A stretch of DNA of 64,000 bases from Sympetrum striolatum (Eukaryota; Arthropoda; Insecta; Odonata; Libellulidae), in NCBI GenBank assembly GCA_947579665.1, contig OX388346.1, positions 92,444,615-92,508,614 on the forward strand, given 5' to 3'. Below the pieces are notes generated by a model. That model made no database searches. It was not told the DNA's origin and saw only the letters and a list, made by a program, of their open reading frames with translations. This document shows, in pieces, positions 23,125 through 36,100 of the stretch. Position 1 is the stretch's first letter; every line of letters begins with the position of its first letter. A program made the position numbers and the translations under genes.

Positions 23125-23165
23125 ACACATACTTGAGCAATACTTAGTATTGCTCAAGTATGTGT
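23125..23165. repeat. Perfect hairpin, 20-bp arms
   Basis: Arm acacatacttgagcaatact, one spacer base at 23,145, then the exact reverse complement. Weaker symmetry continues outside, with aataatta-type sequence on both sides. Confidence 0.9.
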
Positions 23166-26100
23166 CATTAATTATTAGTATTAGTTTTTGCAGCGTGCAG
23201 TACACTCATTATTTTATCTCAGACGCAACTTTGCTGAAATAACATTTTTTAAATCATATTTTCGCGGTGATCTCCCCAAACACGAAAGAATAGTTACATG
23301 GCTATAGAAAGCGTAGAAATTTGAATAAAAAATGATTATGGCAAAAGATGTCTAAAAGGGATATTCGAGGAGCAGAAATTCTGGCTTGCTTGGAATGTAA
23401 AAATACAAGAGGAATAAAATTCATATTCAGGCTTAGTGAGTCAAGATGAGAAATAAAAAAATGACCGAAGAGGAAACCGAATAAGGATCCTCATGAGAAT
23501 ATCTTCCGAAGACGAAATCGCTAATGGACGCTCATCAACGAACTGAAGTACTAAAGGCATTCAGAAGGGAATCCGGAGAGGCGGAAATACGCGTGTCAAA
23601 TTGTGGAAAGTGATGAAGTGAATAGAATGATAAACGGTAGTAAGGAATTGACAAAAAGGATGTAAAGACAAATACGTCTGAAAGAGGGCTTTGAAATTAA
23701 CCTCTTTGAGAAGAATATCAACGCTTGAGCGTTCGAAAGTAAGCATATTCTCATTGAAAAAAAAAAGCAGGATCGGCTTTCAATAGATATAAGAACGTAG
23801 ATTATATTATAGACACAAATAGCGAAAATTTAATTCCTGGACATAAATTTACAGTTGCAGATGACATGCATTTATGATTATTTGGTCTTCAATGTATTAT
23901 ATTCCTCTCGTGACTTTTCAGAACAACTTTAAGTGCATTATCGAAGGAAACGGAAATAAAGATCTTCTAGCTTGCAAAAATAAAATTGTTTATGTAAGGA
24001 ATAGAGAGAAGAAAAAGAAGGCCGATTCTAAGAAAGGAAAGAAAGAAGTTTAATAAATTTGGATAGAAATTTAAATGAAAAAGGGCGAAAAGAAATGTTT
24101 CAAATACAAAAATACGATCAAGAGTACTTTTACGAAACATAGAAGCCCGTGTTTTAAATGGAATGTGTACATATGAAGAGGAAGTAAAAGAAAACCTTGA
24201 AGATTAATGAAAATTAGGGAAAAATGCAATGAACAGCATTAGAAAACGTTTGCGAAGAGAGATTAGAAATATCACATGAGATATAGGTTCGATTTACGAA
24301 GAAGAATCACTTTTCAGTAAAGAGTAAAAAAGAAATTATTTTTCGGAAAAATTAAAGTATATGAACAAGTAAGATATCAAAACTCAAAACTACGATTACA
24401 GCGCAACATGCGTGTTTAATAGAATCTGTCATTAGTTCAAATGATATTTCAGTCAACTGGGAGTATGTGCTTTTATTGTTTAAAAAAATATAACGTTTTA
24501 AATTTCAATACGAATTCTTTATCAAGATTTAAAGAATAGAGGTGATTTCGCATTTTTGTAATGGAGGCTTCGAGATACATTGAACAGTCTATGACAATAG
24601 TGATAGTTTTCATTGGAAATTGTCTGCAAACATCCCACGGTAGGGTTCAAAGTGTAAACACCTCTAAATTAGTTTCTGATCCCGAAAGTCAATAAGTTAT
24701 AACGTCTGCTTTGGGCAAAAAGGATACCGGGTCAGAATAATACAGTGTGGGTGGTTCACCCGTTGTTTGGAGAGGCTCAGGGAATCAGCGTTCCCAGCCG
24801 AAGACCAATAAGGGTTCCTACCATTTTAAAGGATCCACGCGAATTCGCGCATCAGCAGAATTCGTTCGCAGTTACGAAGTACAGAATTCGCCGACGACCA
24901 CAATGTTAAAATCGCGAGCGTGGCATATTCAATTCAAACCATCTCTTTTTCTAAAAGGACTCTGCATAACGTAAAGAAGGGAATAGACTAATTCCATTCC
25001 GAGAAGCTCGACTCTAAGGGAGATTAAAGCCTGATGAAGGTGAAATTACTGTATAAATGAGCATTAAAGTAACAGTCAGATACTTCAAGTAATATGTGTA
25101 TTCTTATGGGTTAATATACTTACTTGTTTTCGACGATCATTTCTTTCATCGACAGAACTTGTTGTTTATACATGTAAACTTATCCACAATATTTTTCTGT
25201 TTAACCAAATTATCACAAATTTGAATTTGAACGATATTCCACGAAAGAATAAGAATATGAGTTCAATTTATGTTCTTTCGGTAATGTCTAGATTCCAGAA
25301 AACAATATTTTCAAATTCGATTTAGTAAAATAGATAGAGCTTAAAATGAGAGGATCCCGTTTCTGTCTTTCTTAAGGACATTGTTCTGGTAAAATAATTA
25401 TAATTAATACTAAATTGAGTTTTTGTCATAATGCACAAAGTAAATTACGAGTATCGAAGATTTCCGGAGGTCTCATGGTTTCACGACTAAACTACGAAGA
25501 GAATTGCGTCGAAAAATTTAACTCGATAATTCATTTAAGTATGTTAAATATACTTAAGCACTATACCAGTACACAAACAACAGAATCACAAAGTAATTAA
25601 AAAACAATCGAAATTTAGAAGAACAAATGCAAACAACAATAAAAAAAAAACAAAAAGTTTACACGTAGCCATTACAAATACGCACAAATATATACAAACA
25701 TCCATACGCTAAACAATATTCGAATCCAGAACTTCAGCATCTCTACTCAAATGCGCGAGCCCTACGTCACGAAGGCTGGTAATATTTCTGTTTAGATCCT
25801 TCAAAAAGATATCGTATTTATGGGTAGTTAATTGGTGAATGTGTTTCGAAAAACGAAAACTTGAGTTGCGTGTCTAATAAGTCATTTGGAATGCGAAACG
25901 AGGCAAGAAAAAAGATGAAAGATACAACTGAATTGAGAGAAAGAGAAATAAAGAAGTGAGTAAGAAGCCTCGCTAGGAAGGGAAATAAATCTCGGCGTTT
26001 TATAGGAGCTAATTTTCACCTATCCGCTTATTTATAGGAGCAACGGGTGAAGACAAATGAGATTGTGGGTGAACGTGAAATGAGCTGCGGGGGTAAGAGT

Positions 26101-27275
26101 TTGTTGATAATGGCTCACTGATGAAAAGGAAACTCGTTAATGGCGAATAAAGCAGACGTAAAATATAAACCGGAAAGAGAAGCTAATTAAGAAAAAATTG
26201 TGAGACAAAAAGGAACAAAATATTGACAAATTTAAATTATAATGAGGCGCTGTCATTTGAACCAAAATCACAACTTCATTAACTACGCAAAGATACACAA
26301 TTCATTTGATGAAAGATAGGGCCATTTAACGGATATGGTTGCAATAATGTAAAATTTATTATTAATGTTATATTACCATAAATATTTACGGTTAATTATA
26401 TTCGGAATACATTGAAATTGTTATACTGGTCATTTATATTCATTTTCAGTAATAATTAATTCATAATTCGTAGGTTTCTCAAATCCATCTTCCCGTGGAA
26501 ATTTTCCTAGGTGCACAACTGCACGATTCGTTAAACAAAGTCGCCGTATTCCCTTTCCTCATCAAATTAAAGTAACAATTCACAAAATCTTATCCATTTT
26601 ACAATCCAAAATGTGAGCGCCCAACGATTTTACGGAATCGATTCCTTTGGAAAATTCAAAAATATATATTATAACATAATTAGGAAACGAAGATTATTTC
26701 TGTAGATGGGAAGAACGGAACGTTTGTTGGTCGATATAAGTATCCTTTAAAACCTTTCCAAAATTATATGTTTAGTATTGAACATAAGCGAAAATCTTCC
26801 ATTCTTATTTCTAAGTGATAATGCGATTTTTTTGTATTTATATTCTGATTTAAATATAAACACACTTTATAGAGTGTGTATATAAATTTATGTTCAACAC
26901 AAAAGTCAAAGGTAACTCAAGAATTCCTACAATTATTCGTGTTTTAACTTACAGAACTCTATTCATCGTATAGCTCATTGCAAAATTAGCAAAACGTTAA
27001 ATTCATGATAGCATATTCCTGTCTTTAATTCAAGTATTTCTGCAAATATTTCTCTCTCTCCTCTTTCTTCTTCACAACACTAAATGGTAAATGTCGCCTT
27101 AATTAGCATAAAAAATGCTAATGATATTGTTTTCCCTTGCTAAGCTCATCGGTTATGGGATCAGTTGACGATCTTTGATGATTGTTGGTCATGATGACGG
27201 TGAAATTAGTAATTACTTTTGGCGAGCACAGCCAACATTTTCCACCAACGTTTATCGCGGAAATAGTACACACAA
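23166..27275. other. Unannotated sequence
   Basis: Purine-rich at 23,460-24,300. Positions 24,730-25,020 are GC-richer with several close gaattcgc-like motifs and a 75-codon frame (24,747-24,974) that I cannot assign. The remainder is A+T-rich. Confidence 0.45.
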
Positions 27276-27340
27276 ACAAGCGGAACTCGAACCCGGGCCT
27301 TCAAGTTGGAGTGCACACCACTTCGCCACCGAGGCTGGTA
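27275..27340 (-). repeat. tRNA-derived SINE head
   Basis: On the minus strand, box A TGGCGAAGTGG (27,328-27,318) is followed by box B GGTTCGAGTTC (27,293-27,283) at tRNA-like spacing. A complete cloverleaf was not apparent, so a SINE is preferred over a tRNA gene. Its body probably continues downstream toward 27,175. Confidence 0.6.
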
Positions 27341-28531
27341 TATATAATACTACGGAAACTAATTTAAGAAAATAAATACATTTCCTAGTAGTGGTGCTGC
27401 ACTCTAATTAGTGGATAAACCACTGGAATTCTTTTTTTCTTTCAAAAAGCAGAATCCATCTCCGTAATCACTGAGGTAACTAATACATTCTTCTCATTAC
27501 ATCAACGCCGTAAAAACCGCAGCTCTACGAATTTATCCGCACAAAATCTGCTTCCTTTTCCACTCAAGTTCCCTTCTCACTTTTTGATCGAATCCATCCT
27601 GACGCCACTGCAACCGAAAAAACAGATGCAGGAACTGGCAATCAGAAGCGCACGCATCTTAACTCACTTAAACGTTGAATGATGGAGAGAGGACTCTTGT
27701 TGACTTGAAAGGGAGAACTTGGGAGGCAAATAAATCTCTCTCCGTGTAGCGAGCAAACAGCAGAGAGATCGTGCTCATTTTGGGACGAAATGAGTCAATC
27801 GCGCAACTTTCGGTTTCCGCTCGCTCGATCGCGGAGATACAGATAGCGGAAGTACAGAACTACGTACGAAATGAACAACGAAATACGAAATTAGCTACAG
27901 AACTACGAAATCTTTAAACCTTCTGTTGCGTCGGATTTGTTTGTGCTGTCGGAAGCGTTTCTCTGAAGCAGAGAAATTGGTGAGGAACAAACATACTTCT
28001 GAAGCAAATTGGGAACACCGAGGAATAACGAGGGAGCCACAAACCGAAATACTAAGTTTACTGTTCTGTTACGCCGTCAATGGCCACTGTCTATCCACGC
28101 GTTGACTCCAACCGGAAAAATCCACAAAGGAGAGCGGCATCTACGTTTTGTGATTGAATCATTATCTGAGGAGCTAATTTTAGTAGGAACAGGTTTCATA
28201 CACAGAGGTGCGTCACTATCCAAGCATCGATATCTCGTTCTGATTTATACAGTAGCAAAGAAAGAGCCTTCATTTTTTCTTTCACTAGAGTATACGTATA
28301 CAGCAGAATTACTTATGGGGATGAGTGATAGACAAATATATGCATTATGACGTATATAGGTTGACCCGTTCCCCTTTTAATAAATCATCACAGATAGAAT
28401 ACATTTCAAAAAAGACTCAAAACGAATGGAGACTGTATTTCTATACAATGTACGAGTATATACAATAGAGATACTTCAAAACTTATTAAAATCAATTGAC
28501 GAAGCTGCCACTGTGTGGAACTCCATAAAGT
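27341..28531. other. Unannotated sequence with an unassigned 113-codon frame
   Basis: The plus-strand frame 28,009-28,350 (contains HALTPTGKIHKGERHLRFVI) is one of the longer ones in the window. It has no recognisable domain, no signal peptide and no clear splice sites. Chance remains the default. Confidence 0.3.
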
Positions 28532-28680
28532 TAGTAAGGAAAAGAACACTTTGTCTTAGTTCCACAGGATAATTTATTGTGCGACCGGTTTCCATCCAGA
28601 AGATGACTAGACCTTAGTGGAAACCGTTCGCACAATAAATTATCCTGTGGAACTAAGACAAAGTGTTCTTTTCCTTACTA
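28532..28680. repeat. Palindromic pair of PLE-type terminal repeats
   Basis: A 149-bp inverted repeat with almost perfect outer arms and a loop of about 25 nt. The right arm has GAAAC at 28,620-28,624 and then a GTGGAA box 27 nt from its start. An upstream agaagatga and a 4-bp ACUA/UAGU stem mimic hammerhead parts, but the core and the GUC are mutated (CCGTTC instead of CCGGTC). The left arm keeps ACCGGT. tgtggaactccat lies just outside at 28,514-28,526. Confidence 0.65.
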
Positions 28681-30169
28681 GCCTAAAAACTTACTCTTTA
28701 AGAGAAATTTCAAATTAATTCAGAATACTGATGATTTCACCCGTAAGTAAAGATATGGTAACCATCCAATGAAAATAACTTATCCTTAATTAGGTAAAAT
28801 TCTCTTTTAAGAAAAACCATTTTTTCGGTAGGATCTACATTTAAACCAATATATTTCAATACAAGAACTAGTAGCAAAAAGAAATTGTTAATTCGTATTA
28901 CGAAACTGAGGTTCTGAAAGAAGCTTCTGCTAAAAGCTATTTGCATTTAGATGTTGAAGTTCAATTACTCGTCGGTTAGCGAGTGAAGCGATCCAACAAG
29001 ACCGATAATTCCCCTTGGGGGCTTGTTACAGAACTTTGTCACACGCGAGAAAAGGGACTGAGTTTGACTAAAATTTTGTCGGCGTAGATCTAAGCTCGAC
29101 AGTCTGAGGATCAGAAGTTTAGCGGAGTTCGGTCGAACAAATTGTTAGACATCCTTCATTGGAATCACGAAAGGCATGCTGGTATTTTTACTTTGGCTAT
29201 CTTTCCTGTTTCATAGGATGAGTTTTATTCTATCTTGCGTAACTTGCAAGGAGATTAAATGTACTGTACTGATATTGTAACAGTAATCAATAAAAAATGA
29301 AGGAATGTAATAAATTCATTCTAAATAGAAAATATTAAATTCGGATAGCGTGAAAATTCATTACTTTTATTTCAAAATTCATCGAAATTCATCCGGTTCT
29401 TCATGATACGGTAAGTCATGAATAAAAATAAAAATGAGCTAAAAAAATGATACTCTAAGATAATCTATGCATACACAAATAGGTGAACAATATTCTGTTG
29501 TGTGTATTTTTATTGCGTATTGAAGTCACTTTAGATACGGCGGTAAGTACAAATCTCAAAAAGTAGTCGAAAACCCCATTGATTCGGTAACCAAAGATAA
29601 ACTCCGGTGGAGATAAATAATTCGTATGTGCTATTGGAGCGTAAATTGACAAAGCAAAGGTTTGTGCGAGTCACGCTCCACTGCAACACCGACACAAAAG
29701 GTTAAACAAAGGGTTAGCAGAAAGCATCATTCTACTGTGGAGCCCCTGAACACGAGGAAGGCCAACATACATGTTTCAACTTCGAGTAGGAATTTAAACA
29801 ATTTATTTCGAATCCGAATTTTAAAATTAAAGGCTTTAGAAGAAAATGCCACGAAATGGGTGACATATTATTAAACGCAATGTTCATTTTTGTCTAAGAA
29901 AAACAACCTGACAAGTAAGTCTTCGAAACCGATCTTCTTTTTCATGGGTTCAGAAAAATTTATAATTAAGGACTAATATGCTGATTAATAACGAACAAAG
30001 AAACACGCAGCATATGAATATCTAATAAAAATAACAAAGAAGATTTTATTTTAAAAACTAAAATGTATCGATTCATTATGTTACTCTTTTCTTCAAAACT
30101 TACTTAAAGAAAAAATAAAATTGTCTTGGAGATAATGGAGATATTCATGGATCAATGGATACATGGATT
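28681..30169. other. Unannotated sequence
   Basis: A slightly GC-richer patch at 28,970-29,130 holds no frame. Short frames at 28,737-28,946, 29,455-29,652 and 29,662-29,874 have no motifs. Confidence 0.5.
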
Positions 30170-30290
30170 CATATAATTATTATTATTAGGGGTCTTTATT
30201 ACAGGCGAGATTGAGACTAAAAAGTCTCCTATTCCATCTAACCTGTAAATATCTTTTTCCCGGTTTCACTCAAGTGAAAATATTTTCAAA
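30170..30290 (-). mobile_element. 3' tail of a non-LTR retrotransposon
   Basis: On the minus strand the segment ends GCCTGTAATAAAGACCCC followed by a (TAA)n-type repeat, the usual form of a LINE 3' terminus. It parallels the tail at 41.6-41.7 kb (cccctaataaag then ATT repeats). No coding part is attached. Confidence 0.55.
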
Positions 30291-32590
30291 AAATATAGAT
30301 CGAAAAGCTCATATCGAATGAGATAACTCACTCAAAAACGGCAAAGACAAAACAAAAGGAGGAAAAATAATTTTCCAGTATTCAAAATAATATAACAGCA
30401 GCGAGAACCCTTAAAGATTACATTATTTTCGAACAGCTTCTGTTTATATTCACAAAGGTACTCTCTCGCTTGCTGGACGATTAAATTTATGAAAGCTGGA
30501 GCTAAAATGAGGATTACTGAAAAAAAGTCCACTCCACTCTCTGAATAAGTAGGTCTAATATTGTCTCATGAGGTGAAAGGTAAAATACGATTTTGAATTC
30601 TTGCTCAATTTATGTCACGAAAAATATTTATGCAAAAGCGCATTGAATTTGCTTAATATCCCTAAGGCAGCAGAATATATGGAAGAAGAATCGGAAATTT
30701 TTTTTTACTCCTTTGTAATCATTATCAGTTGTTTTGGAAGTTAACGACCTTTTGATGATCAACATTTGTCCTAATAATTTCAGCTAAAATTAATGGTTAG
30801 CTCCGAGCAAACGTAAGCCATTCGTAATTTCACTTATTTTCTGACAGAAACCCTATCGGTCCAAGACTTGATTACCTCTCGAAAAATAGCGCTTCGATAA
30901 GTTTCGGACTCAATAAATTCCTAGAGAGAGAAGTGGACTTGATCGCTGATGCCTTTTTTGGATTGACAGGAACATTCGCCATTGAGATACCGGAGTTGTT
31001 TGGGAGAATTCCCCTGAGATTCGCGAAGAAAGATTCCGAAGTCTGGCGAGAAGATGGTCGTGGAAGACGATCGCGTTAATAATTCTCTTTATTATCGATA
31101 TTCGAGGAATGTTTAGAGGCAGAAAGGGTTTCTACTGCATTGCGGCGTAGAAAACTGATGAAAATCAGATCTCCTTTCTTCCTGAGCCTATAAAGGTGAA
31201 GTGCGGTTATGGCGTGCGCCGTGCTTTCTTCAGTTCGCGATAAGGGTGGTGTAAGCTATAGAGAGTTCTTTATATAGCGGCGGCGAAAAAGCCTCCATAA
31301 AATAACGATCGAACTACCTTTTGTGAATACACCGTTGATGGGAAACAACTTCACTGTCCCATCTTTGCAGGTATTGCTTTTCGCCGACGAAAATAAACAT
31401 ATATTTCTATTTCAGCATTGGAGATTATTTTCCAATAATCCCTGATTATAGGTGCACCTATAATCAGTTTTCATAATGAGATGCTTTTCTCAACACTTCC
31501 ACCGTAGTTTAGAGTAGCAGTGTGGAGTAATTGGTAAGGAACAGCTTTCTCTAATAGATTTTATTGATAACTAATTAAATAAAGTTAACAATTGGGTTCT
31601 AAATAAATCTCATAAAATAATTTCTTTTACTACCACCTTGGAATCAAACACCGTGGTTGATAATAGATGAACAAGAGTTCTTGTGACAGCATCCCTTTCA
31701 GAAGAATTAAAAATCGCGTGAATAACATTTTGACTTTTAATATTTGTTATTCTTATGTTAAGATATTCTGCAGAAGGAATTACCTCAGCTTCACTCATGT
31801 CTCAATATTGATAGAATTAAAATTTAATTAGAATAACTTTAAATAATAAAACAGACGCGATGCATTGAGAAAGTTGCCAAATATGTTAATATAAATCAGT
31901 AAATACATTTATTGAATCATTCAAATTTTTTACATTTGACATAACGTTCTCTTTTAAAATGCTACATTTTATAATCATACGGGATATTTATAAGACATTT
32001 TAGACTGAGACTTCCAAATTATCTAAACTAACTTTATATAAACTACTTAATATTTATGCCCTAAGAGCCCGTAAATTTTCGACGCCTATTAAAAATAAAG
32101 TCAATTTTTTTACAGTTCACACCGTCAAAGTTTTCCGTCGCCTTGTCTAAGACATATAAAAAAGTTAGTAACACTCCTGGGATTTTGTAAGCTTTCACGG
32201 TAAGATTTTTATTTCTTTTTCTACACTTCAAAACACCATACTTTCACGAAACAGTGATTACAAAGAAACATTTTCTTTTTTGGGTTATCTCAAATTTAAC
32301 TCCACATTATCTCGTTCACAAAGTTAAGGGAAAACAATAGAAGGAATAAAATGCGCTTCAGCTTCTTAGTTCTTCATTTTTTCTTTAGAGATCCATTCTT
32401 AGGTACCATGCAACACGGAAGATCATCAAGGATGTCCGCTGTTCTAGTAATGGGATTGGATTCGAGGGGAACTGCTGGAGCTTTTGTATGAGGATTCACG
32501 AACACTGGGGTGGAGAAAATTAGAGTAGAGCACAGTAGAAAAGAGCTCACAGTGTCTCACCATAGCATCAGAAATTAAATGGGAGAATGT
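30291..32590. other. Unannotated sequence
   Basis: Contains GC-richer sequence at 30,840-31,370 without an open frame, and a 26-bp perfect palindrome (31,442-31,467). Short minus-strand frames (30,332-30,532 and 31,610-31,798) are unassigned. Confidence 0.45.
31442..31467. repeat. Perfect 26-bp palindrome
   Basis: ctgattataggtg and its exact reverse complement abut without a loop. It could bind a dimeric protein or be a chance or foldback remnant. Confidence 0.9.
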
Positions 32591-32665
32591 GCTGCTGCTG
32601 TAGCTTAATTGGCTTAAGAATCCGCCCGGGAAGTGGGAGAGCGGGGTTCGTGTCCCAGCTGCGAC
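32591..32665 (+). repeat. tRNA-derived SINE head
   Basis: Box A TAGCTTAATTGG (32,601-32,612) and box B GGTTCGTGTCC (32,645-32,655) are correctly spaced. The first and last bases can form most of an acceptor-like stem. The middle, cgcccgggaagtgggagag, is nearly the same as in the minus-strand copy at 42.1 kb, so both belong to one family. Confidence 0.65.
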
Positions 32666-32831
32666 ATACTTATTCTCCTTCATTTTTTCTATATTACGGT
32701 AGAGAGTTGAAAAAAATATTCGAAACGTTGTTAATGTAAATGACGATTTTATTGTTTTAGAATTTGTAGGTTAATGGTAGTTAATGGAAACGTTGCTCAG
32801 TCAGATAGGCGGGTGTTTTAAATATCTTAAT

Positions 32832-32892
32832 GGGGGTTGGGGGGAGGATTTCTAGATTTTTGCTAGGAATCCCTCCCCCCTACCCCAACCCA
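32832..32892. repeat. G-rich/C-rich imperfect hairpin
   Basis: A G-run block (gggggttggggggagg) is followed after about 25 nt by its C-rich near-complement. One strand has four or more G-runs close together, so a G-quadruplex is possible. Confidence 0.65.
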
Positions 32893-33079
32893 ACGCAACT
32901 TTGCCGTGTGTAAACGGGTAATTTCTTGCAAAATCACGAAAAATCTTAATTCTCATCGCAGAACGTCGATCAAAAGACGCTTGTATATCTCTTAGGACGA
33001 ATGAGACGACGAAGATAATAAATTGTAGCTGATTTGAATTGTTTATAATTTTCTAAATCGTATTCCACGCTGTCAGTTT

Positions 33080-33190
33080 TTTTATGGTCCCCCCTAATGG
33101 GAAGGTCGCTCCCGAGCTAGGAAGCCGAGTTAAGGGTCCGGATAAGGATGGCGACCCTTGAAATTTCTACCTGAAAAAAAGTAACGGTAA
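33080..33190. other. GC-rich island of unknown origin
   Basis: Abrupt GC-rich sequence (for example aaggtcgctcccgagctagg) in A+T-rich flanks, with no frame or RNA box. It looks like a fragment of a repeat that I cannot name. Confidence 0.35.
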
Positions 33191-36100
33191 AAACCCCGCA
33201 TAACTACTATTAACCGAATTTGTATGACAGCTTTCGTGAAATCGCTAACTAGTTTGAAACTCAAATTTACACTAAATCATTCACACACCTTTTGTGTTTA
33301 AATTACCATTAGTTACACATTGTAGTCAACTAGGAAAAATTGTCAAAATATCATACAGGTTAAGATGTTTATTCTAAAACACCCATAAGACATGCATTTG
33401 AGGCGCAGGATGTCTTAAGGTTGACAGCAGAGGGACGGGCGCATATGAAAATGTTCCGCCCAAGATCTAACTTTCTCACCCCAACATTCTGCCTTCTTCG
33501 CACATATTTTTCCTTTTGGATCCTCAGAGAGAACAACTTCTTAAAAGATTTCTATTCTCACGTGTAAGGATATCCCTCACTCCCTTCAAGGGTTCGCCAT
33601 GAATCCGCGAAAGAAGGGATAAAAGAGACAAGCTGTTGGATCAAATATTGAACAATCTAACTGAGAAAAATGCTCTAGTAACACCGTAAAACGTCGCATG
33701 CAGTATTAAAACATAGCCTTCATATTCATCACTGCGCTGTAAGACAGCGATGGCTGACCGTTTCTCACTTTCCAACTCTTATTCACTTTTCATAGCTTCT
33801 TCAACCTCTTCCTCTCCATCAACTTTTTCATTCTTTCCAAGAAAAACTTCAAACTTTTCTCAGCTCACCCTATGTTTTCATATTCATTCTTTAACTTTCT
33901 CTTCGATTTTTGGCACTTATCCCGTCTTCCTAAACCACTACTTCCTGAATTATTTTTGAAAATAAACCATGACCGTTTTAAACTATTTTCAAATATAATA
34001 AAATACGGCCACGAAGAATACGGATGCAGTGAATCGATGTAGCTTCATTAAATGACTCGTTAATAATAAATTATACGTATTGGTTAACTGAAATCTTATA
34101 CATAAAATGAGATGATGTTCGTGACGTCGTCTAAAACTCGAAAACGGCTCGACCGATTTGAATATTTGTTTTGATTTCTTCGCCTCGGTACGGAGGTGGT
34201 TTAGGAAAAAAGAAAATTAGGAAAAACCTAAAAGGAATAGCCGAAAAATCGAAAAAGTATTTTCATAAGAAATGCACGTAAAGTTCATTTTTCTCGCTGC
34301 AGGCTTTATTTCATTTGAAAATTTAAATTAGAAATAATTGTTGTAGAAAATCGAATTAAGCACCAAAATAAGGGGAGTAGAATAAAAATTCTTATTTTGG
34401 TCGTGAAATATCGTTTACGAATCGAAATTTCGAGAATTTCGATAAAATACGTGAAAATTTTATCAAAATTTCGAGGTTGTAAACAACCCATCCCCCTCGA
34501 CAATGAAGGCGATTGTTGATTCCAAGTTCACGTATTTATCCATCAAAATGCATTAAGAATATAAGTAAAGTTAAAATTAATCCTGATAATAAGTGATACA
34601 CTTTATGAAGAAGAAAAAAATTGCATCAGATTTTAAAATTTGCTGTTGCGAACACTATCCTGTGAAGAATCGCACGAAAGAAAGTACGAACATTTAAATT
34701 TTAATTTTTTAAAATTTTGTTTGGACGTCAGTAGCAACCAAGATTTGTTTACAGCAACTTAATTTTTTACTGAATTTTTAGTTAGAGTTTAAAAACGGTT
34801 TTACTCTCTCTCTACTCGAGGACTTAATTTTAATATTGTAAACTTCTGAGGGTAAGTTCGACATATGTAACAAAAATATGGGAAATAAATATAGATACAC
34901 AAGATTGAATTATGTGGTACGAAGTTCACCGCGTCGTCTAGTCATGAATAAAATCAAATCCGCTCTCAAGGCCATTAATTAACGCCACAGCTTTTATTTA
35001 ATTTAATTCCCCTTCATAAATGGATCACTTTCTCTTTCCCAAAATTTCTCGCGTAATATGCCATTTCTATCCGAGCATTTCACAGACTCCGCCTAATAAA
35101 TAGAGCAATGCCATTCCAGTGCTTCATTTCCGCTCTCTCTCAACTGACATTTCCTCTCATTTCTCATTCTACGCGCATTGTTTATTACTCCCAAAATGCA
35201 ACAAAAGCTAGAAAACGATTCAGAGCAGTGAAACACGAGCATTTTGACGGTTTCTGGAATTATCCAACGATATATTTAGTATGTTCTCCAAAAACCTTAT
35301 ATTGTATCTGCAGAACAACTTAAATACAAAGATGCATAAAATAGGAAAGATTTGTTCTTGAAGTCCATCTTAAATACATTTGATGGATTTCTGATTTTAT
35401 CATCTTGCAAATATATTACAATGAACTTAATATTCGGAATTAAAATAGAAATATCTCTCCTTATAATCAATTAAATCTGAAATCTATATAAAACTAGAAT
35501 CTGATTAAAAAACGATGAAAAATCTCTGTAAGAGAAATGACTTCTAATTCTCTTCTATTTCCACTCTGATCGTTAACCTAAACAAGTATATACTATATCA
35601 AATTGAAATAGATGAAACAAGAAACATCAGCGAAAAAGAATCTAAAAAACCACTTTTCAGACCTTCATACATCTCACAAGTTGCCTCTTTCCTGCCTCGT
35701 GTTCCTCTGCCTGACAAAGAATTTGAACCCTTGGTCCCTGAGGTATGAATCTTTTCCCTCCCCATCCATCACGTGATCTCACAAGAATGCAAAACACTCC
35801 CAAATCTCTACTGTTACACATTTTTTGGGAAACTCAATGTAATATGAAAGGTTGCCTGCACATTCTCTCTTCTATTATATTAGAGAGATTATGCCCATAC
35901 TTTAAGTTTAATTTAAGATTACAATTATACAATTAAATATTACAAATCTAATACATTACATACTATCTAAAACGACAGTACGCATACAGTAACAGAATTT
36001 TGAAGAGTGACTTAAATTCTGTATTCTTACATAACAAAGACATCCGATGATTTAATTAAATAACGTCCATCAACCTCTGCATTTCCTTGAACCGAATAAG

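Noticed and set aside
34110..34170. aactcgaaaacggctcgacc, reminiscent of sequences seen near some Helitrons
   Set aside because: No Helitron ends, hairpin or Rep/helicase codons were found nearby.
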